A stretch of DNA of 64,000 bases from Streptomyces sp. SID486 (GCF_009865385.1 NZ_WWJT01000748.1:1-64000), one strand, 5' to 3'; shown: positions 8,276 through 16,878, numbered from the stretch's first letter. Program-made: numbers and translations. The notes: a model not told the origin generated them from the letters alone.

Positions 8276-9118
8276 TCACTGCGGCAGGTCTTCCAGCCGG
8301 GCGAGCAGGCCGGCGGCGGTGGCGACGGCCGCGATGGCGTCGGCGCGGGTCCAGGTGAAGTGCTCGGTCGTACCGGTGTCGTCGTGCGGGGCTCCGCTGA
8401 AGAGGGCGTAGGCGCTCTGGGTGAGCACCGCCCAGCGTTCGTCCTGGTCCCGGTCGCCGGCCCTCTTCTTCATCGCCTGGTCGTGGAGCTTCCTGCTGTT
8501 GCAGGTCTCGCGTACGGGATCGAGGGCTGCTCGTGCGAGGGCTACGGCGTGCTCGTAGCGCTGGTCGCGGATCGCGGCCTTGGCCTCGCGGATGCGGCGA
8601 GCTGCGGTGGCCCGGGTCTCCACGGTGGTGAGGGGGATGAGGACGTCGACGAAAGCGCCGGCGTCGAGCTGGATGAGGGCGTTGCTCCACGTCGCGTGCG
8701 GGATGCGGATGATCTCATCGCTTCGGGCGACGGGCCAGTGCTTCGCTTCGGCCAGGGCGGTCAGGGTGAGGGCGGCGCGCAGGGACAGGTCGGCGCCCGC
8801 GCGCGTCTTCTCCAGGCCGCGCAGCTGCCGGTCCGTCACGGTCGTCTCCAGCGTGATCTGATTCTTGTACGGCTTCAGCGCGACGGGTCCCGTGGGGGCG
8901 TGGAGGGGGCCGATGTAGCTGGCGGGGTTGGGCATGTCGTGCACCCAGAGGCTGCCGGAGACGAGGAAGGGAGCGTCCACGGTGTAGTTGCCGCGGGCGG
9001 TCACCTCGAAGGTCAGGGCGAGACGGTGGACGTCCCAGCCGGGGGTGAAGGTCACGTTGTGCTGCGCCTGGACGTCGACGCTGTAGTCGTTCATGCCGAA
9101 GGGAAAGTCGGTCATCAT
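8276..9118 (-). CDS. Hypothetical protein, first gene of the repeat-flanked block, 280 aa
   Basis: Two in-frame ATGs (9118, 9115) follow a GAGGA ribosome-binding site; either could be the start. The N-terminal 130 residues appear beta-rich, with repeating hydrophobic/polar strands. The C-terminal part (about 165-280) is helical with many Arg/Ala/Glu and ends in a helix (TRADAIAAVATAAGLLARL). No catalytic motif is obvious. I do not recognise it. As the promoter-proximal gene of a three-gene cluster it might be a sensor or regulatory subunit, which is a guess from position only. Confidence 0.75.
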   Translation of the reverse strand: MMTDFPFGMNDYSVDVQAQHNVTFTPGWDVHRLALTFEVTARGNYTVDAPFLVSGSLWVHDMPNPASYIGPLHAPTGPVALKPYKNQITLETTVTDRQLRGLEKTRAGADLSLRAALTLTALAEAKHWPVARSDEIIRIPHATWSNALIQLDAGAFVDVLIPLTTVETRATAARRIREAKAAIRDQRYEHAVALARAALDPVRETCNSRKLHDQAMKKRAGDRDQDERWAVLTQSAYALFSGAPHDDTGTTEHFTWTRADAIAAVATAAGLLARLEDLPQ

Positions 9119-9659
9119 TCCTCGCCTGGTTGAGCCCTTGCCCGATGTTCGCAGGCCAGTCGGCGCAAGGGCAGCGGTTTTCGCGGGCCATGGCGGCGTG
9201 AGCCGGCGTTGACGCCGGGACGGGTCCCCGGTCGACGGTCAGCCCGCCAGCAAGGCAGGTGGTGGCTGAACGGCCGGCTGAGTCCCGCCTGCTGAGAGCC
9301 GACCCGCACGCGGACCGCGGCCAGGCCCAGCCGGCGTCGCCTGGATGCGGCGGGAGAAGGCTCCCTCGCGCGCTCTGAGCCTCACGTCGTCCCCGCTCGG
9401 CGTCGCACGATGACTTAGGCCCAAACGCCCTCATACGCGGGTGAAAGGCGGAAGGCCTACGCGGGCACCGGAGTCCAAGCCGTCCACCCCGACCAGTAGC
9501 GCGGCAGCCACCCCGGCGACAGACCGGCACGATCATCGCGTCGGCCGGGCTTGGTCAGCCGTGACCTGACAGCCGCGAAGACCACGCACAGGGCGGCTGC
9601 GTCGTCCGGACGGCCATCCTGGTCGAGGTACGTGGTCACGCGCTCGTCGATGCCTCGGC
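9119..9659. other. Intergenic region containing direct repeat copy B
   Basis: About 540 bp without a credible gene, between the start of the 280-aa gene and the 3' end of the 692-aa gene, both on the minus strand. The first 330 bp should contain the promoter of the three-gene block; I see no clear operator. The rest is repeat copy B. Confidence 0.5.
9452..9622. repeat. Direct repeat copy B, flanking the 3.3-9.1 kb block
   Basis: Matches 3089-3288 in the same orientation, starting with the same 3'-terminal codons of the remnant gene, but nothing upstream of that point is related to the remnant. It lacks the hairpin present in copy A. This is the structure expected if a cassette carrying the last codons of the gene was inserted, or if the region was duplicated by recombination. 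Confidence 0.8.
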
Positions 9660-11738
9660 TTACTTGCGGGAGTAGGCAGAGGGCGTGGTGCGGTTACCGG
9701 CGACGATGCCGACGACGACCGCACGGTCTGTTGTGGCCCCGTGAGGCCGGTGGGTGGTGGTCCAGGCGACCTCATCGACGCGCAGGTTGCCTTGCGTGTC
9801 GTCTTTCGGGGTGAGGTCCAGGACGAGGAGTTGTCCGAACGGGGCGTTGGTGTTGCTGTATTCGGCGGCTTGGGTGAGGTAGCGGCCCTCGAGGTACCGG
9901 GGATTGTTGTCGGTGGCGTCCTGTTTGACCTCGGTGAGGTAGCGCAGGGCGCCGAAGTGCGCCATGACGTCGGCCCGGCCCATGCCCACGTCGACGGGTT
10001 CGACGAGGACGACGTTGTGCAGGGGCCCTTTCTGGAGCCACTGCTGGAAGTCGCGTTGCAGGTCGGCTTCGACGGGCTTGCGGTCTCCCTCAGGTTTGCG
10101 CCGGTAGTCGAAGGGGGCCGGCTCGCCCTTCTTGGTGGAGCCGACCAGGTTGGTGCGGGTCAGGTCAGAGCGGCTTTTGAGGAAGAGGAGAGTCTGCTCG
10201 ACCAGCACGGAGAAGGTCTGACGGACTTCCCCGGTGAACGCGGGATGGGCGGACAGCTCGGTCACGAGCCGGTCGAGTGTGGGCACGATGAGCGGGTCGG
10301 TGGCCTTGAGCCGGGCGACGTCACTGTCGTGAGCGAGGCCCTCCAGTAGGAGGAGCTGCTGGTCATCGACTGTGCTGGCGATGCTCAGGGCTTGGTCTTT
10401 GAGCTGGAGGAGCAGGGTGGGGGCGAGGCGTTGCAGGCGGCCAAGGGCTGCTCCGCCGGGGTCGTCGTCATCGCTGCTGTCGTCGGTGGCGTTGGAGGAG
10501 GCGGCAGGGCTCGTCTCGCGCTGGGCTGCGGTTTCGATCGCGGTGAGCAGGGCGCTGGCGGTAGCGGTATCGAAGCCGCGGGCGGCGTGCTGGTCTGTTT
10601 CCTGGGCGGCGCGGCGCAGTTGTGCCAGGAAGGCCTGCTGGCGCAGGAAGCCGTCTTCGATCGCGGGCTGGACCAGCAGGGCCAGGCCCTGGTCGGTGTC
10701 GTCTCCCAGGGGGCAGACGGTGCGGGCAGCGCTGTAGGCGGCGAGGACGGTGTTCAGGGCTTGCCAGGCGTCCATCCAGGCGTCGTCTTGGAGGGCGGTG
10801 GCCGCGGCGCGTAGCTGGAGGACGAGGTGGTGCCAGGCGATTTCTGCTGAGCGCCGCGGCTGGAGCCATTCGGGCTGGTGGGAGCGGTGGAGCCAGGCTT
10901 GGCGCTGATCCAGGGTCTCGGTGATCTGGTCGGCGGCGTGGTTGATGGCTGCGGCGTCTGCCCGGCCGAAGGCGAGGATGGCGTCGCAGACTGCTGCGTA
11001 GGTGAGGGCGTCGTGGCGGGCTTCCTCGGCCTGGGCGGCGGTCTCGAACTGCCGGCGGGCCTGGACGAGGTGGGTGGTGACGGTGCCGATGTCCGGGGAG
11101 GACAGGGCGCGGCGCAGCAGGTCGCAGCCGAGTTCGAACATCGCGTCCACGTCGGTGGCTTCGTCGTGGGTGAGCTGCTGCAGCAGGGTGCGTACCGTGT
11201 CGGCGATGGTGTCTTCGTCGGCCCAGCGGTCGAGGGTGAGGCCGAGGAGGCGGGGCAGGCGTTCGAGGAAGTCTTCGGGGCCGTCGGTCGGCACGTCCTC
11301 GAGCGTCTGCCACAGCTTGAAGGGGGTGACCGCCTCGGCGACGGCGAGGCGTACGGCGCCTTCGAGGCGCGCGGCGGCCAGGAGCGGTGCGGCCTCGATG
11401 CGGTCGGGCAGTCCGTCCAGCAGTGCTGCGGTCAGGGGCTTTCCCAGGGCCTTGGCGGCCGCGGGGCTGTGGAGCAGGGCGTCCATGGATGCGGTGAGGT
11501 GCAGGACGCTGTGCTGTGCGGCGAGTCCGGTGGGGAAGGCGGTGGCTGCGGGCTGCCATTGGGTGTCGCTGCGGTTGTAGGCGTCGGCGACGGCTTCGGC
11601 GAGGTAGGGGGCGAAGGGACCGGCGGCCACGTCGCCGGCCTGGCTGGCGACGGTGTCGGGGGCGAGGCCAAGGGCAGGGAAGGTGATGGGTTGGCCGTCT
11701 GCGGCCAGTTCGGTCAGCCGGTCGGCGAGTTGCGGCAC
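9660..11738 (-). CDS. Effector-like protein with C-terminal PD-(D/E)XK nuclease domain, 692 aa
   Basis: Third gene of a minus-strand operon. Residues 1-540 are long Ala/Leu/Gln-rich helices without recognisable motifs. The last 140 residues show a restriction-endonuclease core: E557 in an opening helix (VEADLQRDFQQWL), D590 in GMGRADVMAHF, then the strand YLTEVKQD with E603-x-K605, and a trailing helix with Gln and Tyr (LTQAAEYSN). Those are the canonical catalytic positions, so DNA cleavage is the expected activity. It begins 37 nt after the Rad50-like ATPase gene. In ABC-three-component and Lamassu-type systems an SMC-like ATPase restrains or activates a partner nuclease; this gene would be that effector. 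Confidence 0.85.
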   Translation of the reverse strand: MPQLADRLTELAADGQPITFPALGLAPDTVASQAGDVAAGPFAPYLAEAVADAYNRSDTQWQPAATAFPTGLAAQHSVLHLTASMDALLHSPAAAKALGKPLTAALLDGLPDRIEAAPLLAAARLEGAVRLAVAEAVTPFKLWQTLEDVPTDGPEDFLERLPRLLGLTLDRWADEDTIADTVRTLLQQLTHDEATDVDAMFELGCDLLRRALSSPDIGTVTTHLVQARRQFETAAQAEEARHDALTYAAVCDAILAFGRADAAAINHAADQITETLDQRQAWLHRSHQPEWLQPRRSAEIAWHHLVLQLRAAATALQDDAWMDAWQALNTVLAAYSAARTVCPLGDDTDQGLALLVQPAIEDGFLRQQAFLAQLRRAAQETDQHAARGFDTATASALLTAIETAAQRETSPAASSNATDDSSDDDDPGGAALGRLQRLAPTLLLQLKDQALSIASTVDDQQLLLLEGLAHDSDVARLKATDPLIVPTLDRLVTELSAHPAFTGEVRQTFSVLVEQTLLFLKSRSDLTRTNLVGSTKKGEPAPFDYRRKPEGDRKPVEADLQRDFQQWLQKGPLHNVVLVEPVDVGMGRADVMAHFGALRYLTEVKQDATDNNPRYLEGRYLTQAAEYSNTNAPFGQLLVLDLTPKDDTQGNLRVDEVAWTTTHRPHGATTDRAVVVGIVAGNRTTPSAYSRK

Positions 11739-11775
11739 GGCAGCCGTCCTTTCCTGCGTGCTCTCAGGTGCGGTA

Positions 11776-13758
11776 TCACCATAGGGAAGCGCCGGGCTCG
11801 GCCTGCCGGAGGCTGTCGGCGGGCAGGGCTGCGCGGGCCAGGTCGAAGTCCGCGGTGGTGATGACTACCTGCAGGTCGCTCTCGGCTGCGACGGTGGCCA
11901 GCTCCTTGAAGAGCTTATGGGCGTCGGCGGACTGCATCTCCTCGGACTTGGGGCTGTCGATCAGCAGCAGGCCGGGGTGGGTGGATACGCCGTTTGCCCG
12001 GCCGACCCGGAGCAGGGCGATGGCCACGGCGATGCGCAGCCGCAGGCGTGCGCCGGCGCTCTGGTCGCTGAACCATTCCTGCTTGCTGCCGAGAGGGAAG
12101 ATCTTCAGGCGGGCGCTGCGGTCGATGGACACCGACTTGAGGGAGGGGACCCCGAACAGGGTCGCCAGCTCGGCGGTCTCTTCGTTGACCTCTTTGAACA
12201 GCGCCTCGGCGGCCGTCTTGCTGTCCTTCTCCAGCAGAGCAGCGGCAGCTCCCAGGACCTTAATGGCCTTGGCCTCGGTTTCGTCCAGGGCCGGTTCCTC
12301 GGGCTCGCGGAACACGCTGAGCGCGCCTTCCAGCCGCAGCACGTTCTCCTGGGCGGCGAGGCGAGCGGGCAGGTCGGCGGCGGACTGGGCACGCCGCAGC
12401 TGCTGCTGCGCGCCTTCCAGCCGGCGTGTCAGGCCGTCGACGGTGGTCTCGGCCCGTTCCAGGGCCTGCTTGGCTGCCGCTTCGGCGGCCGTGCTCGTTT
12501 CCAGCCGCTGGTGTGCCTCGGCGGTGATCTCCTGCGGGTCTTCGTCGTCTCCGGTCACCTCGCGCGCGCACACCGCGCAGGTGTGGGCGTGCCGCTCCTG
12601 CTGGCGGCGCGCGTCGTCGATCTGCTGGTCGCAGCGGGGGCAGCTGGTCGGGTTCAGGCCGTGGAAGAGCAGGCGGGCGGTGGCGCTTTCGGTGACGTCG
12701 TTGAGGAGCTTGGTGGCCTGCTGGCGTTCGGTGCGCGCCTGGCGGAAGACACGTACGGCCTCGTCCCAGGCGTCCTGCGCGTCGGCGAGTGCCCGGGCGA
12801 GCTGGACCGCGTCGTGGGCGAGGTCGGTCAGGGAAGCGTCCGCGCCGTCCCTGGGCAGCAGGCGTGCCAGTGCGTCGCGGGCCTGGGTAAGTTCGGCTTC
12901 CAGGCGTGCGCGTTCGGATGCGCGTTCCGCTGCTTCGGCGGCCGCCACCGCGCGGCGTGCCTTGTCCTCGGCGAGGCGCACGTCGTGCACGGTCTTGACG
13001 CGGGTGAGGGCGGCGGCCGCGGGCAGGTCCAGGAAGACCTGCAGTAGACGGCCCGGCAGTCCGTTGGAGGTGACCTCGCCCAGCAGTGCCTTGTCGCCGC
13101 CGGCCGGGAGGTAGACCGCCCCGAAGTAGGCGGGCCATCCGTGGGTCTGGGTGCTGGTCTCCTTGAAGCTGTTGACCAGGGGCTGCAGATCCATCCGCCT
13201 CAGCATCAGGCCGGCGATCTGCTCCGCGTAGCTGTCGGTGCTGGAGGCCCGCAGCAGGGCGGTGATGCCCCGGTCCGGGGCGGGTCCGCGTACGCCGGCC
13301 AGTGCGTCCGGGTCGGGGCCGGTCAGGACGACGGCCGCAGTGATCTCCCCGTCGGTGAGGTCCAGGCGGAACGCCATGGGTTCGCCCGCGACGGTCGCGT
13401 CCAGGTCGACGTGGTGCATCCAGCTGCGGACACGGCTTTGCATCTCACTGCGCGGCGTGCCGCGCAGGCACCAGGTCAGCAGTTCCAGCACCGACGTCTT
13501 GCCGCGGAAGTTCGAGGCGACCAGCGCGGTCAGGCCTTCGGAGAAGGACAGTGTCTTGTCGAAGGGGCCCGGCTCGACGTCGCCGGTGCGCTCGCCGGCC
13601 ACCCGCAGCCGGTGCACCCTGAGCGACCTCGGGCGTGCCGGGGAGATGACCAGCGGCAGCCCGTATGCGGCGAACACGTCTCGGACGTCGTCGACCTTCA
13701 CGCCCGTCTTGTCCGCGATGCGCGTCTCCAGCAGCGCCTCTTCCTGCACCGTGGTCAT
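11776..13758 (-). CDS. Rad50/SMC-like ATPase with two CxxC pairs, 660 aa
   Basis: The ATG at 13758 overlaps the stop of the upstream gene by 4 nt. An N-terminal nucleotide-binding half has a relaxed Walker A ASNFRGKTS at 81-89, with Ala where the first Gly normally sits. A coiled coil with many Arg/Glu/Ala follows, interrupted at about 370-400 by CPRC and CAVC, which look like a zinc-hook or zinc-ribbon tip. The C-terminal half carries LLLIDSPKSEEM (Walker B with DSP) at about 592-604, and near the end VVITTADFDLAR. At 660 aa it is much shorter than SbcC. It is probably a DNA-end or structure sensor working with the nuclease downstream and the small protein upstream, like ABC-three-component or Lamassu LmuB ATPases. 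Confidence 0.88.
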   Translation of the reverse strand: MTTVQEEALLETRIADKTGVKVDDVRDVFAAYGLPLVISPARPRSLRVHRLRVAGERTGDVEPGPFDKTLSFSEGLTALVASNFRGKTSVLELLTWCLRGTPRSEMQSRVRSWMHHVDLDATVAGEPMAFRLDLTDGEITAAVVLTGPDPDALAGVRGPAPDRGITALLRASSTDSYAEQIAGLMLRRMDLQPLVNSFKETSTQTHGWPAYFGAVYLPAGGDKALLGEVTSNGLPGRLLQVFLDLPAAAALTRVKTVHDVRLAEDKARRAVAAAEAAERASERARLEAELTQARDALARLLPRDGADASLTDLAHDAVQLARALADAQDAWDEAVRVFRQARTERQQATKLLNDVTESATARLLFHGLNPTSCPRCDQQIDDARRQQERHAHTCAVCAREVTGDDEDPQEITAEAHQRLETSTAAEAAAKQALERAETTVDGLTRRLEGAQQQLRRAQSAADLPARLAAQENVLRLEGALSVFREPEEPALDETEAKAIKVLGAAAALLEKDSKTAAEALFKEVNEETAELATLFGVPSLKSVSIDRSARLKIFPLGSKQEWFSDQSAGARLRLRIAVAIALLRVGRANGVSTHPGLLLIDSPKSEEMQSADAHKLFKELATVAAESDLQVVITTADFDLARAALPADSLRQAEPGASLW

Positions 13759-14459
13759 GCTCCCCCCGCTCCCTGTGCCTGCATCTGCTGCCGGAAGGCC
13801 GCCAGCCGGCGGCGCGCCTGCCCGCTGATCGATCCGATCCGGCGCCCCCTTGGGGTGTCGGCGTACTCGCGCGTCAGGTACTGCTGCTTCTTCAGCTCGC
13901 TGCCGCTCCTCTCCCCCGCGAGCCGCAGAACGTCCTCGACGCGCTGCACGTAGTAGCCGAAATCCGGTTCCTGGCGGATGATCTCCCGGGCGACGTGGCG
14001 GCCGTGCTCCAGCAGGAAGTAGTCGTGCTGGCGCACCCGGTTGACCGTTCCCCGCCGCTTGCGGACCAGCAGCCCGGCGCTGCGCAGCACCGCCAGGGCG
14101 TCGTCCAGCCACTCGTAGGCGCCGAAGTGGTGGCGGAGCATCGGATAGCGCCGCACCTCCGGCTCCTCGGAGTCCAGAATGCGGCCGGCGAGGTCCAGCA
14201 GTGCTTCCTCGGGCTCGTCCTCGTAGGCCGTCAGCAACTCGTTGGCCAGGTAGTCCGGATTACGCAGCCAGAAGTCCAGCTTCTGCAGCTTGACCTGCGT
14301 CCGCATCACACCCACCGCCCGCTCCAGGCCGGACACGGCCTTCTCCACCTCGGTGAGCGGCTCGCACACCCCGTCGATCAACAGCAGCAAGCGCACCGCG
14401 TCCTGCTCCCGGCTGGTCACCGCGACCCCCGGCCCCTGCCCCGCCCCCTCGTGATCCAT
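13755..14459 (-). CDS. Middle-component-like helical/winged-helix protein, 234 aa
   Basis: The ATG at 14459 (MDHEGAGQ) is the most likely start; the open frame upstream runs into repeat-rich non-coding DNA. The protein is helical. Residues 25-75 look like an amphipathic helix pair, and residues 105-190 have a winged-helix look (AYEWLDDALAVLRSAGLLVR, then a basic turn RKRRGTVNRVRQH). The tail is very basic. It is translationally coupled (ATGA) to the Rad50-like ATPase. In ABC-three-component systems a small middle component bridges ATPase and effector; gene size, order and coupling fit, but I did not recognise a specific family. Confidence 0.75.
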   Translation of the reverse strand: MDHEGAGQGPGVAVTSREQDAVRLLLLIDGVCEPLTEVEKAVSGLERAVGVMRTQVKLQKLDFWLRNPDYLANELLTAYEDEPEEALLDLAGRILDSEEPEVRRYPMLRHHFGAYEWLDDALAVLRSAGLLVRKRRGTVNRVRQHDYFLLEHGRHVAREIIRQEPDFGYYVQRVEDVLRLAGERSGSELKKQQYLTREYADTPRGRRIGSISGQARRRLAAFRQQMQAQGAGGA

Positions 14460-14742
14460 CACGTCAGAGTAACCACCCGCACACGAGCCTGACCATGGAG
14501 TGACGAGACGAATAGGAGTGCACGCATACAGAAGCCCTGGCCCCGTCAGGCAGGTCGGCGCCACGACCGTCCACGCCCGGAGCACTGCGCGCCCGCCACT
14601 GTCCGGCGGGGCCACCACCTCCCCGTGGTGGCGGCCGGGATGCGGGTCTGCGTGGAGACGGAGCAGGCGCTGCGGTCCGTGGCACCAGGCCACACTCGCG
14701 GTCATACATGCGCTGACATCCGTGGCGGCCGCCCGCCGGGTA

Positions 14743-14785
14743 CACGGTGCGGGACCGGGACGGCGGATCCCGGCCCCGCACCGTG
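14743..14785. repeat. Long hairpin, 17 paired bases
   Basis: Arms 14743-14760 and 14768-14785 pair over 11 bp, have one A/C mismatch, and pair over 6 more bp, with a 7-nt loop (cggcgga). No T-run follows on either strand. Confidence 0.8.
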
Positions 14786-15010
14786 AGATTCGCGGCCAGC
14801 CCTACCCAGACGCCCGGTGGCGAGCAGGCGGGAGCAGACGGCACCACGCCGGGGGCGCGCTACGGGCATGCGAGTTGACCGTCGAGAGAGTGTGGCGGGA
14901 CCGGCCCGTGGTCGGACCGGTCCCGTCGGTGCAGGCCCGGCGTCAACCGGTCTGCGGTGTCCCTGGGTTGCTTCGGTTTGCGGCCAGTAGCGTGTCAGGG
15001 AGGCCCGAGG

Positions 15011-15076
15011 TCGGGGCGGTGTGGGGGGTGCGGCCCCAGCAGGCCTGCTGGGGCCGCACCCCCCACACCGCCCCGA
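15011..15076. repeat. Perfect 66-bp palindrome
   Basis: Positions 15011-15043 are the exact reverse complement of 15044-15076, with no spacer, centred on AGGCCT. G+C is about 80%. Such a structure can extrude as a cruciform and is symmetrical for both strands. It lies about 370 bp upstream of the plus-strand gene at 15446 and about 550 bp upstream of the minus-strand operon start, so it terminates no annotated gene. Confidence 0.9.
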
Positions 15077-15445
15077 CGCTCGAACGTGGTTGGTATCCAG
15101 GTTCCCGTCATAGCCCCGTCGCGGCAAGGCAACGTGGAACGCCGGTGAGCCCGCAGCCGGGGCGGCCTGCCCGTCGAGCTCGGCAAAGGCACTGGTCGGC
15201 TACGGGCGGGTGGGCCGGACGCTCTCGTTCCGGCCGTTGAGCAATTGATAGGACGCCTGGAACGCGCGTGAGCCGAGGAACCACGCGGATGTGACGGGGC
15301 GTGGCATCCTGCACTGCACCGGGGCGCGGCAGCGTCAACTGCCGTAGGCGCACCGGTTTTTGCGGCCAGTAGCACATCACCCGTGCGGGTCGCCGGCGTC
15401 GGAAGCCGTCGGCGGCCCGCCCGTCTGCCAGGGAGGCAGTCCAGC

Positions 15446-15712
15446 ATGTCCACCACCCTCAAGGGCGCCCCCGCGCCCACCCGCGGCCGGCGCCCGTCCC
15501 GGGCGCCGGTCACCGCAGCGCAGGCCTTCGGCATCAGCGTCTTCCCCCTCCTTGGCGCAGGTCTGGCCGCTACCGGCATGCCGGTGCGTGACGTGCTCGT
15601 CCTCCTCGCCGGGTGCGGGGCGATCGGCGCCGCCGTCTACGCCGTCGGCGGGAGCGGCCGTCTGCTGCTGCAGGCCTTCGCGGCGGCGCTGAACGCCGCC
15701 GCTCGCCGGTAG
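15446..15712 (+). CDS. Small membrane protein, 88 aa
   Basis: An ATG with a GGGAGG ribosome-binding site 10 nt upstream. After a basic Pro/Arg-rich N-terminus (about 25 residues) come two hydrophobic segments, about 28-44 and 48-66 (DVLVLLAGCGAIGAAVYAV), typical of a two-helix membrane hairpin, followed by an amphipathic Ala-rich tail. Function unknown. The stop codon is 16 nt before the ATG of an XRE regulator, whose ribosome-binding site overlaps this stop, so the two genes form an operon. Small membrane proteins beside XRE regulators recur on actinomycete mobile elements. Confidence 0.75.
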   Translation: MSTTLKGAPAPTRGRRPSRAPVTAAQAFGISVFPLLGAGLAATGMPVRDVLVLLAGCGAIGAAVYAVGGSGRLLLQAFAAALNAAARR

Positions 15713-15728
15713 GGGGAGGTTAACGACC

Positions 15729-16769
15729 ATGCGTGCGGTGCGAAGCGCCCCCGCTGGCTCGCCCGGTGCCGCTCTGGGCTCGATGCTGGAGAACCTGCGG
15801 CAGCGGGCCCAGCTCACCTTCGCCGAGCTCGCCGAGCGCACCGCCGCGCTCGGCGATCCGGCCCTGGCCGTCTCGGCCGCCACCCTCAAGCGCGCGGCTG
15901 GCGGTCACGCCCTGCCGAAGGAAAGCACCGTCGTGGCGTATGTGCGCGGCTGCGGCGCTACCCCGCAGCAGGAGCACAAGGCGCTTCAGTTGTGGAGACG
16001 GGCCCGGGCTAAGGACCGCGGCATCTTGCGCCACCTCCACGCTCCCGGGGTGGACAACATCCGCACCCGCCAGGACTTCACCGCCGCACTCGCGGCCGTC
16101 TACGAGGGCGCCGGGGCGCCACCGCTGCGCACCGTCCAGGAGCGTGCCGGCACGGTCCCGCAGCCGAATGGGGTCCCCAGCGAGCGTGAGGTGTTCCTGC
16201 TCCCCCTCGGGACCCTCTTCCGGATCGTCCACCGGAAAGTCAAGCTCCCCGCCTGGAACCACTGCGAGGCCTTCCTGCGGGGCTGCGGTGTCACCGGCCA
16301 GCGCACGCTCGCCCAGTGGCAGAAGGCGTGGCGTCGGGCGTCCACGGGTCCTGTCACTGCGCCTCACGGCGCGCGGCAGCCGGTGCGGGCCAGGGTCGGA
16401 AATCTGGAGCAGCTCCGCCGTGTCACTCAGGCGACCCCGACGGGTGGCTCCGCCCTTGACCGCCTGACGCACTACACGTTGACGTTGCCTATGCGCGATT
16501 CCCAGCTGGACACCGCCTTCGCGGACCTGTACCGGGAGTTGATGGGTCCCGCGCGGCGTAACGGCCTCGCATCCGACACCGGGGTCGACGCCATCCTCGT
16601 GTCCGGCGACGGCTCCGTACAGCTCGTGCAGATCGAGTCCAATGCTGCACCGCCGTCCGGGTCGAACCGGCGTGGGGAGCGGCCCAAGGGGAGGGTCCCC
16701 CTTCGCGGGGCGCAGGTGTGGCGGGAACCGCGCAGGATCCACCGGCCTGGTGTGGGCCAAGACGCGTGA
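15729..16769 (+). CDS. XRE-family helix-turn-helix regulator, 346 aa
   Basis: Begins at ATG 15729 after AGGGGGAGG. Residues 17-75 form an XRE helix-turn-helix: MLENLRQRAQLTFAELAERT, then a turn, then SAATLKRAAGGHALPKESTV, where the second helix should contact DNA. Residues 76-200 are helical with conserved Trp/Arg positions. The C-terminal 120 residues are less regular and run into a proline- and arginine-rich tail, so the natural C-terminus may be altered or poorly conserved. It probably regulates itself and the small membrane protein upstream. Convergent with the helicase gene at 16960. Confidence 0.85.
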   Translation: MRAVRSAPAGSPGAALGSMLENLRQRAQLTFAELAERTAALGDPALAVSAATLKRAAGGHALPKESTVVAYVRGCGATPQQEHKALQLWRRARAKDRGILRHLHAPGVDNIRTRQDFTAALAAVYEGAGAPPLRTVQERAGTVPQPNGVPSEREVFLLPLGTLFRIVHRKVKLPAWNHCEAFLRGCGVTGQRTLAQWQKAWRRASTGPVTAPHGARQPVRARVGNLEQLRRVTQATPTGGSALDRLTHYTLTLPMRDSQLDTAFADLYRELMGPARRNGLASDTGVDAILVSGDGSVQLVQIESNAAPPSGSNRRGERPKGRVPLRGAQVWREPRRIHRPGVGQDA

Positions 16770-16878
16770 CTGCAGGACCGGTCACCATCAAGGGGGCCAT
16801 TGCGCGGCTGGAGTGTCGGGCGGTCGGCCCCAGCCGCGCCGTGCTGTCACGGCGGAGCGTGATCAGCGAGATCCGTGC

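Larger units (their letters stand above)
14460..15445. other. Non-coding region rich in inverted repeats between divergent genes
   Basis: Almost 1 kb without a credible gene, between the start of the minus-strand operon (14459) and the plus-strand gene at 15446. Inverted repeats: 14592-14597/14605-14610, 14611-14618/14625-14632, 14743-14760/14768-14785, 14896-14904/14917-14925 and the palindrome 15011-15076. A short direct repeat (TTGCGGCCAGTAGC) occurs near 14979 and again near 15359. This many structures upstream of two divergent genes is more than two promoters need; an origin, transfer site or structured RNA are possibilities. Confidence 0.6.

Noticed and set aside
7430-9133. 567-aa plus-strand open frame
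   Set aside because: Antisense to the 382-aa and 280-aa genes, low-complexity, no motifs and no ribosome-binding site.
11776-13758. Chromosomal SMC or RecN
   Set aside because: Far too short for SMC, and has the paired CxxC tip and DSP Walker B of defence-type Rad50-like ATPases.
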